A stretch of 64,000 nucleotides of DNA. Origin: Liolophura sinensis. Lineage: Eukaryota; Mollusca; Polyplacophora; Chitonida; Chitonidae. A program made the translations under genes and the position numbers. The stretch spans positions 20,795,295-20,859,294 of the forward strand of contig NC_088298.1 in NCBI RefSeq assembly GCF_032854445.1. The letters run 5' to 3'. Shown here piece after piece: positions 1-13,300 of this stretch (position 1 is its first letter; each line of letters starts with the position of its first letter). The notes beneath the pieces are model-generated. The model had not been told where the DNA came from and did no database searches. It saw only the letters and a program-made list of their open reading frames with translations.

Positions 1-36
1 GTCTGCCAACAACCTGCGGATGGTCATGGGTCACCC
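1..36 (+). repeat. V-SINE fragment cut by the window start
   Basis: gtctgccaacaacctgcgga and tggtcatgggt match the middle of the V-SINE; the upstream part lies outside the window. Confidence 0.7.
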
Positions 37-202
37 CCCCAAAAATTCAACCAATTTGGCATATTAGAAGAGCGTGAGATACTCTGCTGTTTTCTGTTTG
101 TATGTGCTCCCACCTGAGCATGACATTTTAGCCTTCAAAACCAAAAGAACTACCTTTTGAATTGGCATCTGGAGTTATACATAACTGGTAAAAATTGTTG
201 AG

Positions 203-892
203 TACCCAAAATGACCTGAAATTTCACCTACAGGAGTGCACTTTTAGAGGCAAATAAGTCTCACAAAATACTATATTTGGTGCTGAAACTTACAATTTTC
301 CAGTAGAATATCATCCCATGTTCCAAGGATACCTCAAAACATTTTTTTAAAATCAGCAAAACTCACAGAATCAGGAAAAATTGGCAAATTAGTCATGGAC
401 GAAATTTATGGCCATTTAAAGTATTTTGAAATTTTCCTACATACATAGACAAAAATGTATACAATATTGCAAGTACATGTTTGAGCATTGTACAGATTAT
501 ATACAAGGATGAACATTGTATACAACTTTATGCATGCAGAGAAGAACAAGGATGTATTACATTGTATCCGTTTTATGTACAGAGATAATAACATGTGTGA
601 CAATACATGGACAAAGATTACATTGTATACATTACATGAGATATAACTGTATACATTATTCAGTGCATACACTAAATTTCGTCCATGACTAACTTGCCCA
701 TTTTTCCTGATTCTTAGAGCTCTGTTGATTCTAGAAAGGTGTTTTGAGGTTTGTTTGGAACGTGGAATGATATTCTACTGGAAAAGTTTCAGCTTCAAAA
801 TAATATTTTGTGACGTTTATTTGCCTCTAAAAATGCACTTTTGAGAGCGAAATTTTTAGGTCATTTAGGATACACAGGTGAGGACAAACATG
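203..892. mobile_element. Foldback/MITE-like element with long inverted arms
   Basis: The left arm (about 203-420, from gagtacccaaaatgacct to gacgaaatttatgg) is the imperfect reverse complement of the right arm (about 672-892, from aaatttcgtccatgactaac to gtcatttaggatacaca). The roughly 250-bp centre is AT-rich. Single arms of the same family recur at 1776-1965, 10487-10570, 15475-15632, 38579-38735, 42346-42482 and 46446-46668. Confidence 0.75.
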
Positions 893-1489
893 TATCCAGC
901 GTTGATGCACATTGCATACATTGTATCATTCGTGGCTGTAAAATTGTACAGTGTTCAGAGAATACTTTTTCTAGTCATAGTTACACAGATATTGAGGGCT
1001 CCAACGTATACATGTATAGTAGGCTGAGTGGTACATTAACACTGGTGTCCCCCCTCTCAGCTGAGGTGGACTGTTCCATTTGGCGAGTCAGCAAAGGATT
1101 GATCGAGGGTTCTTGCACGGATGAAATCTGACAGACACCGTTGTATTGATCGTCCCAGAATGCAGTGCGAGTGAGTGAGCTAGTTGCTGCCGGAGTAACA
1201 ATGCTATCGTTCCTGTGTATACATGCATGTATAGATCAAGGTGCTGGATATTGTATTCGATAGAATTCCCCGCTTTCTGCAAGAGACCCAACTGGCTGTG
1301 ATGCTAACCGACTGCATCACAGCGACGACGAGTGGTGTAGAGCGACGCACATTTTGTTAGTGGAATCGCAGTCTGTCGCTAATAACTGTGGCTACATTGG
1401 TGCACCGATAAGACCTGACCAGCATGACGAACTGTCATGAACATTAAGTCTTAGGGTGTACTATCTCTTTTGTCAACCACACTTAATAA
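893..1489. other. No gene seen
   Basis: AT-rich upstream part, then slightly GC-richer 1100-1400. A 96-aa open frame overlaps the foldback arm and has no recognisable motif. Confidence 0.5.
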
Positions 1490-1752
1490 ACACTTGATAT
1501 ATAGTGTATCTAAACACTTGGCATATACTGTATCTAAGCACTTTACATATAGTGTATCTAAGCTCTTTACATATACTGTATCTAAACACTTTACATAGAG
1601 TGTATCTAAACACTTGACATATACTGTATCTAAGCATTTTACATATAGTGTATCTAAACACTTGACATACTGTATCTAAACACTTGACATACTGTATCTA
1701 AGCATTTTACAAATAGTGTATCTAAACACTTGACAGATACTGTATTTAACCT
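1490..1752. repeat. 24-bp minisatellite, about 11 copies
   Basis: Unit acacttgacatatactgtat ctaa with small variants. It produces an artificial open frame on the - strand. Confidence 0.9.
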
Positions 1753-1775
1753 AACATTTTAACCATATTTAGGTT

Positions 1776-1965
1776 TTGCTCAATTCTAAGGGTTCTGTTG
1801 ATCGTAGACAGATTTTAAGGTTTAAATATAAATATATAGATATTCTACTGGAAAAATTGAGTTTCATCATCAAAAGTAACATTTTAAGACCTTTGTTTGC
1901 CCATAAAAACAGATTTTCTGTTGTAAAAATGTCTTGGTGTTGGGGTAAAGGTCTTAGGTCTCATG
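1776..1965 (-). repeat. Degenerate arm of the foldback family
   Basis: ttctaagggttctgttgat, gatattctactggaaaa and a final gcccataaaaacagattttc match the right arm of 203-892 with more divergence. Confidence 0.6.
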
Positions 1966-3914
1966 TTAAAGAATGTTAAAAGTATAGAATCTGTGACTAA
2001 ACACAACAACATAATGAAATGAAATAATGTGAATTTTTTTAGTGTGAACATCTGTCAAATAAACCCAGCCGTCATATATATTGAATTTTTAAAAAAATTT
2101 TTAGCAGGCTTGTACAACCCAAAATGACAAGGGCTTATGTCTTAATACCCTAAGCATTAGGGGCCGATTTCATAAAGCCCTTTCTGATTTAAGTCAAAAT
2201 TTAAAAACTCTGTATGGCGCTTAGTTTTTGATGCTGGAAGGTGAAATTTGGACACATTTGTCTTAAAGGATTAAGTGTCCAGATCGGTTATTTATTCATA
2301 ATTAGTTACCCCTGTATATATTGTTAAATTGAATGTAAAAAAAATATTGGAAAAAAAAGTACAGCAATGTGAGTAAGGTGTTAAAAAGCCACACAAGTCA
2401 TATCAAGCATATCAAATTTATCCACGAAAGGGTTTGCTGTTCTGCATACGGTTGTAAAAAAAGGTCATCAAAGAAGCCTGGAGTTAGTTTTTTCTAGTTT
2501 CCAGACAATTTGGCCCTCAGGAAAGCTTGGATTCATGGAACAAGATGGAAGGGTTTTATACCCACCAAACAGAGCAAAATCTTTGCAGGGCTGGCAGGAG
2601 ATGGGATAAGAAATCCTGGTGGGCAGTTTTAACAGCATAGAGGGAAAATTAGGCGATAAAGTTATGTACATAAACTCTGTTGATATGCCTTCTTGGGTGT
2701 AAAACAAAGTGAGACTTCATTCATCATTAGTTTGATCAATCTTAGGTCAGGTATGCAGGTAAAAGTGAAAGAAAAGTAAAGACAAACACCTGATGCCTTC
2801 CAATGAATGTCGCTTTGATACACGCTATCTGGTTGTCTGTGTCTCTCCCGTTGACCAGTGCATGAACTTCTAACAAATGGTGAACTGTGTACAATAATGT
2901 GAGGGCCATTTGACAGAAATAGCAATGCTGGTGGTTTCTGACCCGGTTACAAAGAACAATTAAAACCAAAAACAATCCAAGGCTAATCATGTTGCTTGGC
3001 TGCGTTAATCAAGAAAAATTGACCTGTGTTGAATTACTGGTTGTTGATCAAAATTACTCATCAAAGGTGTGAAAACGAGTGATATCTCTTTGAATGCTGC
3101 CCAGGGTAGGTGCGAAAGCAATCTTACAATGATAATCCATCCTCCATGGTTATAATCTCTGATCCAGATTATAGAATGATTAGCGACACCGCAGGAAACA
3201 AAAGAGGAATAAAACCACTCTTAAAAATACCTGTTTGGCGTGCTTGAGTAATTCTGGCCATAATATAACTAGGAAAATTAAACAGTTGTAAGAATTTTTT
3301 TCATGATTGCCTTGATTAAATGCATGTAAGAATTCCTGTGAACCCGTATTTGAAGTAAATCCACTCAAGGCATAGAATGATGTTTTTTTGTACTGCTGAC
3401 GGAAGGAACAGTAAGTATTAAAGTAGCTAAATCTAGACACTAATCTTCAAGGTAACATTGATGAGGAGTACAAAATTTTAATTTCTAAAACCCCAAAATA
3501 AGCTTTGAGATCGTATTTCAAATTTTCACTTCAGTGAGAAATCGGCTGTGTGGAATACCCGGGATCACGATGCAATCTTTGACTTAAGTTAAACTTTGAA
3601 ATTTGATATTAGAGCCAAATTTCTGGCTTTGTAAATTAAAATTTTTACTTTAGTGATTTAACCTACCAATTGAAGTTCATTGTGTGTAATGGCCATTTGT
3701 ATTTGTCACAGGGGTTTTTGTTTGTATTTGACCGTGTATTTGTAACCTAACAGATTAGCCTTGTTTATTTTTAATGTTTCCACGAAATTGCATTAGTATT
3801 ATTATATTCATATTTCCAAAACATAATTCATTGTGGCTTTTGGACAGTGTATTTGTAACATGTCCAGTCAAGTTATGTTGGAAAACAGTATGTGTAATGA
3901 CCAGTCAAATAAAA
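1966..3914. other. No gene seen
   Basis: AT-rich sequence, expected to be intron of the GPR158-like gene. I searched it for the missing sensor-domain exons and found no frame with the Trp/Phe motifs of that domain next to usable splice sites. Confidence 0.5.
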
Positions 3915-4260
3915 AAATAAATATTTGTATTTTTCAGAGGCAATGTATTTGCGTTGGATAGTATTTGCAACATACCTGATCAGTGTATGTTGAAATAAAG
4001 AACAGTATAATTAATGTGATTTTGTATTTGTATTTTTCAGAGGGGTTGTATTTGTATTGGATAGTATTTGCAACATACCTGATCAGTGTATGTTGGAATA
4101 AAGAACGGTATAATTAGTGTGATTTTGTATTTGTATTTTTCAGAGGGGTTGTATTTGTGTTGGATAGTATTTGCAACATACCTGATCAGTGTATGTTGAA
4201 ATAAAGAACGGTATAATTAATGTGATTTTGTATTTGTATTTTTCAGAGGGGTTGTATTTG
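3915..4260 (+). repeat. 103-bp tandem repeat carrying copies of a splice acceptor
   Basis: Units end in gtatttgtatttttcag followed by aggggttgtatttgtg. The AG of the acceptor falls at 3937, 4040, 4143 and 4246, exactly 103 bases apart. The last copy is the real acceptor of GPR158-like exon a. Confidence 0.92.
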
Positions 4261-4355
4261 TGGACATTAACCTAGATAATATGGACATAAATCAGTGTGC
4301 CAATGACAAGAGCATGTTCTCCAATACACACCACTGCAGACTTGAAACAACCAGA
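4247..4355 (+). CDS. GPR158-like exon a: end of extracellular sensor domain
   Basis: Acceptor tttttcag ends at 4246 and donor gtgagt starts at 4356. The first base completes an upstream codon, then 36 codons read GVVFVDINLDNMDINQC and on to NTHHCRLETTR. The DINQC and NTHHC pattern is the conserved join between the Cache domain and the Cys-rich linker in GPR158. The acceptor and first bases of this exon are copied in the tandem repeat just upstream. Confidence 0.85.
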
Positions 4356-7300
4356 GTGAGTACTTGAAGCTTGTTACATTGTTGACCTTCTTTTATATAT
4401 ACACCAATACACCAGGTTGTACACAAAGTTCCAGGTTGTACACAAAGTTCCAGGATGTACACAAAGTTCCAGGATGTACACAAAGTTCCAGAAGGTACAC
4501 AAAGTTCCAGGATGTACACAAAGTTCCAGGATGTATGTATGTAGCTCTCTGAGTTGGTGTGTGACTGCTACCCTAATTACCCTAAAGTCTTTTTGCATAG
4601 GGAAAAGCAAATTTCAGTGCGATTTATGGGTATTTTAAATTTAATTTTTTTGTGGCAAAACTACATTGGTTGGATTGACCAATTCCAGAGCATCACAAAA
4701 AGTATAATTTTATCATCCCACACTCAGTGAATCCCCCCCAGAATTTGCTTGAAAAACACCTTTCAAACATGCAATAAGCATTACAGTAACCAAAAATCAC
4801 ACTAGATGCGGATTCAATCTGAGCCTTAGGGAATTATTCGTTATGCCTTTCTAAATATGACTTGAGTGAGTTGATAGTCGAAGGGAAATCCCCTTCTAAA
4901 ACTGAATATTCAATTGTTCACTCAAAGTCAGAAGCATACAAGTAGACATCTGGAAGTGTCAACTTTATGTAGAAGACGTCTAAAATAACAGTACAATTTT
5001 TTTATGTTCCTTCAAATATCATATTGCACATGAATGCATCAAATAGACAGATAAATATTCTGCCAAAGTAATAGCCATTAATCTCCTCATGAGTGTTTGT
5101 AATTGAAGACCTGTGATATATCAGATACTTGAAAACCCGTTGAAGAGCAATTTTTTTAATGAATGGGAGTTAATGAATGTCACCTGTGAGTACAATGTGG
5201 GCATCTTGTTTTGCACACGTCAGTAGGTGTGTGTGTCTGTGCATATGAAACTCACGCTCATGATGCCTCAGGAAATATTCGATACAGAACTAGCTGTTAG
5301 ACACGACTCGACACGAATATGGAACATGGAGGCATCAGTTTTTGTAATTTTTGGCTTCATTTTTACAGAAGTTGGGCATTTCCAACCTCCTTTGCAACCA
5401 AGATTTTGAAACACTCTGAGAGAGAGCTATTGATTTATTTATTTATTTGATAGGTGTTTTACGCCATACTCAAGAATATTTCACTTATACGACGGCGGCC
5501 AGAATTATGGTGGGTGGAAACCCAGCACAGCCTGGGGGAAACCCACGACCATCCGCAGGTTGCTGGCAGACCTTCCCACGTACGGCCCGAGAGGAAGCCA
5601 GCATGAGCTGGACTTGAATTCACAGCGACCGCATTGATGAGAGACTCCTGGGTCATTACGCTGTGCTAGCGCGCTAACCAACTGAGCCACGGAGGCCCCG
5701 AAAGAGCTATTGGGTGTAGAGAAATAATTTGCACAGTTTTATGAAGCTTGCATTTTAGTAACACAAACAAATCATTTCAGTGTAAATTCATAATAATTTT
5801 ATGTATAAATTCCACAAAAAAGTGCTTTAGGGTTCGAAAAGGTTAAAGATAATTTTACAGTAGCCATTTCTGTACTTGGCTCACACACAAAAACATAAGG
5901 CATGTACGGTTTATATAAACACTCAGCAGAGCTTCTAGTTTTTAGTCATCTCATAAACGTGGAGCCTTAGACAAGCCCTAAAGGTATTGGCACCATAAAT
6001 TTTTGTATCAAATATCGGATAATGCTCCAGGAGCGTTCCAGGAATTTTTAAAATGTTGTGAAATGTTTAAGATGGGGCCTTATTTGAAAAGGGTCAAGTC
6101 GTTAAAAGATGAGGGAATAAACACGCTTGAAACGCCAACATTTAAGGTCTTGAAGATGGAAATGCTGAAATGGTATAAATTGGAGCGTTAAAAGCGGTGG
6201 GGGCGCCAAGGTGCCAAAGATTAATGACCCTTATTGTGTCCAAAAAAAAATGGATTTGCGAAAGTAGAAAATAAACGTGATCGTAAACTTGCCGAAAGTG
6301 AGGATATTCAGGTGATTTTGAGACGTTGATAAGTGCCCATGTATTTTTATTCTTGGAAAATTGAAGCTGTCTACAACAAATATCATCAGGTTATATTGTT
6401 GATGAGCTGTAGATGAGAAACAGTTCCTGAATGTACAACATTGTTGGTGATATCCTGGATGCATACATTGAATTCTGTAAATGTTTCTTCATTTTAAAAG
6501 AATTTCAAGTAATAATTGTGAGAGACATTTTTGAAGAGCAATATTTTAAAACATATTCCTGAACCTTTCAATGCTACCTGATAAATCACGTTTTGGATAG
6601 CTCGCGAAAGTTGGATCTAATTTTGTTTAGTTAAGGACTGTTGTTTCTTCATGATCCTCGGAGGTTTAAACCATATCCATATCATAAAGTCAATCAGCTG
6701 CCTTCTTGTAGCACTAGACAATTATGCATCCACTGCTGGTAATTAGATATACTGAGAAGGCACCTATAGTATGATGTTTAGGGGTTCTTCGGCCTTTCAA
6801 AGGCTAGGGAACCGGGGTTGTGGGCCGAAACGAAACCTTGAACAGGGAATTTGTAGATTCCTCACTCTCACTGTTTGGGAGCCAACATGAAGTGGTGGAG
6901 GACGCTTGTGTTGCCATTTGCACAGTCTAATGCTCTTATGTAACATCAGTACGTACGTACATACACATGGGAAAGTTCTTCAGTGTTAACCAAAGGTTGG
7001 TGGTTTATTACAGGCCCTCCAATTTCCTCTGCCAATAAAACTTTACACCTTATTGGATAAGCGAAAAGTTTTGCAAGTGTGCCCTTAATCAGCAGATATG
7101 TGATAGAGATACTTTGGTAACAAAAGCTGTAATACCAAACTCTAACACTCATTTCCATTTTTTTGTTTTTTTTGTCTTAATGTTTTAATTTACCAAAAAT
7201 GTGCCCCTTAATTGTATCGTTTTCTATCTGTTTGTTTCAGTGTGTCTTCAGTGCTGGTGGCGGGTTCCGAAGAGGTTCTTACAAATGTCAGTGCAGCAAG

Positions 7301-10300
7301 GGATTTTACCTGCCTGAGAACTCAACTCAGACATACTTTAACGGGTCACTTATCGAGGAGGAGTTTGTTAAAAAAATGCGAAATCAGTCGAACTTGTACG
7401 ACAATGCCTTCAACTGTCTTCCTTGTCATCAGGGCTGTGACGAGTGTACTGGACTGGAGCCCTGCTATGTCGAGTTTAATATACTCATTCGTGGAATTCC
7501 GCTGGGCATTCAGAGTTTTTGTATCACGATTACTATTGTCCTGGCCTTCGTCATCATTCGGCTACGGAAAACAAAAGTAAGTATATATATACACATACAG
7601 CAGCGGCAGGACGATTTGGAGGGGCTGAGGCAAGGGAAGAACTATCCCAGCCTATCAGGCCTAGGCGGTCCCAGAATCTCTCACCATTTATATTTTCTGG
7701 TGAAAAAGCTGTGATAAATCCGGTATAAACTGCACATTGTCCTTTATGTATCAAGCATTTTTATTCAAATAGGTCAGCTTGTCATCTACAGCAAAAACAT
7801 TATATCAGGGGGGGCTTACCTGCACCACTTTAATGGGGGGGGGGGGGGTCGGGGCCACCTATGATATATATGTGTGTGTGTGTCAGGTACTTTCATTTTC
7901 AGGTGATGACAGGTAACTTTAGTGAATAAGCCATGTACATTGTTCCCAAGTTAAAATGTTACAACTAGAATGTTGTGCTCATTTATGGTGTGGCGTTTTT
8001 CATTTCATTTCAAGACAGCACACATCTGAACCATGTGGTCATCCTCCTTACAGTGCATGCATTTCTCTCTATCCCTTTTGCTTCACATGACTGCCACCAG
8101 TAGACAAAAACTTGACCTTGGTAGCCTGTGAGACGCACATAGGCTTGTTCAGACTTGGCCTCACCACTTGTGTCCTTCCGCAGAACTATTTAATTAGCAT
8201 TCATCAATAAAATTGTTTCAGGTTTTGGTTTGAATCATGGGTTACGTACCCTAAATAAAGAGAATGCAAATGCATAAAGCATTATTGGAGACAAAGACTG
8301 AGACGGATTGTTTGTGTTTTCTAACATCACTTCCTGCCTCATCACCGTGACCCAAGTGACCTCAACGCTGTTCAAGATATGTGTACAAAATTTGCTAGGG
8401 GTGGCAGTGATGTAAAGCGAAACGTTGAGAGTGAGGCATGCACTGTGAGGAGTATGACATAGGTGGTGCTGCCCCCTATTATTTTCTAGAGAGCTACCAT
8501 TTTGTTTTAGGTACCATCTGGACCTTCTGTGACTTGACATTGTAGTTCCTCTCCCACTTAAAAACTGCTTCCACAGATCCTCTTTATGGTGTTGATGTTT
8601 ATAGGTCATTTGTTTCAGGCACATTGAATTTCATAACATGTGAAAGTAGAGAAATTCTATTTTCCATCATATGAAAGGAAAATACATGAAGTCATAAATT
8701 TTCTTGCTTCCTAAAGCTTCTAAAGCTAATATTTTCCATCACAAAAAGTCAATTGGTTATAGCATACCACATACTATATATATTAAAATAAGTTAAAGGT
8801 AAATGTTCAGGGTGATATCTCAAAAAGTGCAGCATGTGTTAAGCTCAGGATGAGCCTACATGTGAAGCCGGCGTGCAGCATGTATTAAGCTCAGGATGAG
8901 TGTACCTGTGAAGCTGGCATGCAGCATGTATTAAGCTCAGGATGAGTGTACCTGTGAAGCCGGCGCGCAGCATGTGTTAAGCTCAGGATGAGCCTACATG
9001 TGAAGCTGGCATGCAGCATGTATTAAGCTCAGGATGAGTGTACCTGTGAAGCCGGCGTGCAGCATGTGTTAAGCTCAGGATGAGCCAACATGTGAAGCCA
9101 GCGCCCAGCATGTGTTAAGCTCAGGATGAGCCTACCTGTGAAGCCGGCATGCAGCATGTGTTAAGCTCAGGATGAGTGTACCTGTGAAGCTGGCATGCAG
9201 CATGTATTAAGCTCGGGATGAGCCTACATGTGAAGCTGGCATGCAGCATGTATTAAGCTCGGGATGAGCGCACCTGTGAAGCTGGCATGCAGCATGTGTT
9301 AAGCTCAAGATGAGTGTACCTGTGAAGCCGGCGCGCAGCATGTGTTAAGCTCAGGATGAGTGTACCTGTGAAGCCGGCGCGCAGCATGTGTTAAGCTCAG
9401 GATGAGCCTACATGTGAAGCCAGTGTGTATCATGTATTAAGCTCAGGATGAGCCTACATGTGAAGCCGGCGTGCAGCATGTATTAAGCTCAGGATGAGCG
9501 TACCTGTGAAGCTGGCATGCAGCATGTATTATGCTCAGGATGAGCCTACTTGTCAAACAGGATGAAACATTACTAAACATTATTTCATGTATACAACGAC
9601 GTCCAGTGTTATGGTGGGAGGAAACCGGGCAGAGCCAGGGGGAAACCCACGACCATCTGCAGGTTGCTGACAGGCCTTCTGACTTACGGCCGGGGAGGAC
9701 GCCAGCATGAGCTGGACTTGAACTCACAGCGACCGCATTGGGGTCATTACACTGCACTAGCGCGCTAACCAACTGAGCCACGGAGGCCTCGGGACGTTCC
9801 ATTGTTGTTGCACTGTGTTAATTGTGATGAATTACGTTATATTACAGAATTCATGATTAGAACCCATGTTAAGGAAAAAGTTCATATATTGAACTGAAGT
9901 TTAGCATTGATGTATCCTGTATACACACAAGCTTTTTGGTCCAGGCATAACCTCACATACCTTAATTCTTTTGGACACCTGGTATGCTTTTCTTTAGCCA
10001 ATATACAAAGTTATTGTAGCAGGAATTGTTTTTTTTTACCTTTTTCTGATATTTTCTATCCTAAAAATTAGATAAATTAGGGTACTGCATTTATATAACG
10101 TGTATAATAACACATATTAAATATATAACCGTACAAAGATAAAATAAACATTTGTTGAGAGGGTACAATGAGAATGATATAGTGTCAATTTCAGAACCAA
10201 AAGTAATGTTTTATAATTCGTTTTTTTTTTTTTTGGTCTCTAAAAATTGTTTTTATCTGGTAAATTTTAGGATAATTGTAGTAAATCCTGTGTTTAAGTG

Positions 10301-13300
10301 AAACAATGTTCCTTTGAATACTGTGTATACCAAGGTGTGATACATGTATCAAAGGTGTGGGAACAGGTGAGTGAAACTGGATTTCAGGAGTTTTAGAGGG
10401 CAACAAAGTGCTGCCCAAATCTGTTAAATTATAGTGTGGAAATTGTGTAAAAGTATTTTTAGAGGGAAGTAAAACATTACCCACAATGGCATCATTCAGA
10501 TTTCCAAACAATCCTCAGAACACTTTTCTGAGATCAGTAGAACCCTTAGAACTCTTGGCAAAATGTACAACTTCATTGTTTGTAAAATTGTTTATCTTAA
10601 GCATGCCTAATTCTTCTAATTTTTTAAGAGTTTCTAGTGAACAACATATTCACTTATTTTACTTCTCAAAAAAATTGGGAGAGAAGTGTAATTCTTTGCT
10701 TTCAGCACTACTACATGTACTATCTGGCCTAAAAATTAGAGGACATAGGGTAATTAAATGCAACAGAAGGTGACATACAGCAGAGTAAAATGAATGGGGA
10801 TATATCCTTAAATGTTGCAGGTTTGTTTTTTTTTTGCAAACTTTCTATCAATTTGCATCTCTGTTGTGTCATTGATAGCATTAATTAACACTGTGTGCAA
10901 CAATGCTTCTGTATGTGCAACAATGTGGGATGATTGTTTTAAATGTTCAGTGGATAAAGATCATATAAATAATACCTCCAAAAACTCGGTTCTGTTTTAA
11001 ACAAGAACAGATTTTTAAGAGATGAGAGTTGCAAATATTTTCATTCCTCGTTCAGGTGAAATGTCAGCAATATTAACACTAGCTGATGACAGTTACGAGC
11101 TACCTTATTGGGTTATGATCCCAGCGTCTTTTAACCATAAACCTGGCTGTCATCATGTAAGTGAAATAGGAAGGCAACTTGAGCAACGACTGCATTAGTG
11201 AGAGGTTTCTGGGTCATTGCGCAGCGCTGGCGTGCTAACCACGCCCGCCATGGAGGCCCATGTGAAACTTAAGAATATGACATGACATACTGTGGGAATC
11301 GGACTATGTCTCTGTCCATCTTTCTGTTCATCCGGTCAAGGAGGCCCACGTAAAACTAATGAATATGACATGACATACTGTGGGGATCTGACTATGTCTC
11401 TGTCCATCTGTATGTTCATCCGGTCAAGGAGGCCCACGTAAAACTAATGAATATGACATGACATACTGTGGGGATCGGACTATGTCTCTGTGTCTGTCTG
11501 TCTGTTTGTCCGTCTGTCTGTTCATCCTTCCTGCCCATGAATCAGCCCGTCATGCCTTATAGTCATTTTTTTTTCAGTGCCTCTCTGCCAGGAATTTTCA
11601 CTGTGTGAAGTCAGTCATTTCAATGTCATTAATATAGATTAATACATGGCTTTGTGAATTTGACTTCGCTTTCGCTGACCAAGGGGAGATTATCGTCTTG
11701 ATATTCATATGGCTTTCGTTAAACATTCTTGTCTGTCCTATAATTAGTGCACAGTCATTTTCCTCACCTTTTCCCAACTGAAAGAACAAGTTTCAGCGCA
11801 GTTTGTGGACATTTTTTAATTGAGTTTGGAGACAAACAACATTGGTTGGATTAGCCAGTATAGCCAGGGCTTTTCAAAAAGCATAATTTTATCAGTCTAC
11901 CATCAGCATTACCTTCAGAATATGTTTGAATAAACGTCTTGCAAATATGCAAAAAGTTGAATTACAGTTGTATAATTTTGAAAATGTGGTGCAACAAGTG
12001 TTTTGTATTTCTTACATTGTGGGAGAAAATAATATATACCGGAAATAATGTAGATGTTTTTATCTTCTCATATTATCACAGAATTTATTATCAGAGGGAA
12101 GTGTGGTCTTGATATCATATTTCACTTTTCCATCCTGGAAATTAGCCTCCTCAGCGGAAGGTGTTTTGCTAAGGGGAGGTAATTTCATTCAGATCTGCGT
12201 TCCTTTCACTATGTTAATCCCTCAAGAAGATGCTTAAAGGGAAATGAACCTGTGTTGTATTGTGAACATATTAATCTTCATGGTGTGAAGAGGGTGTGTG
12301 CAGGGAAGTAACTCTTACATTTTTGACCGTTCAGGTGATGGTTACCAGTATGTGGATCATGTTGGAAATACTCCTGGTCGGCGCCCTTCTGCTGTACTCA
12401 ACTGTGAGTTGTCTCCCCTTGTTTACAATCATGCATTGTTTATAATTACAGCACTTAAAAATGGGGGGGATAGGGGGGGCATTTACGCTTAAAAATTAAA
12501 TTTGTTTGACAGTTAAGGACAAAAAAAATCACAGTCTAGAACTATTACAAAGTGCATGTGTGGATCTTGATTCGAATTGATTTTTTCCATGATTAGATTA
12601 GATGTCAGAACAGTTGTTATTTGCTGCTGTTCAGTTGCTCAAAGTGCTGGTTCAGTCTCTACTCCAGACAAAATCCCCCGTCTGTAGTCTTCAAAAAACC
12701 ACTGAAGGGGACTATATAGGTGGATTTACTCAAAGTTTGTTATCTTCCAAAAAAATGGCCTTCCACCGAACATCATGAAAAAATAAATTTGTTTGGCATT
12801 GATATATTTGCTACTTTTTTTCTTCCAGGTTGTCATCCAGTATTTTGAACCCACTTCTATGACATGTTTGCTAATTCCATGGTTCCGAGAAATGGGGTTC
12901 GCTGTTCTGTATGGGGCGTTAATTCTAAAGCTTTATCGGTAAGTCGGAAGATTTATGCAAAGCCTAGGTGATGCTGGCTTCCTCTCCGGATGTACGTAGG
13001 CTCTTTCTGGTTTCTTTGCATCATATTGCTGGCCGCTGTCATTAAGTGAAATATGAATAAATTTATACAAAGCAGTTAACAGCTCATTTCTGTGGAACAG
13101 TGTTAGTGCTGAGATCAGTTTGATTTAGGTTGAATTACACAAAATGTTTGTCTCATTCCTTTTGTGTTTTAAACAAGCCAAAGCTTCACATTTAACTCCG
13201 AACTACGCGAGGAATTATGAACTTATTCACTTTAGCATTCACTTTAAACATTTTATTTCTTTATTTGTAGCCTGTTGTCGGAGTTTCAGTCCCGTAAAGC

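Noticed and set aside
4292-4638. Short repetitive frames on both strands
   Set aside because: Translation of the 19-bp minisatellite; only 4247-4355 is a supported exon.
5640-5695. tRNA gene in V-SINE heads
   Set aside because: Box A/B are present but the heads do not close into a cloverleaf and are fused to SINE bodies.
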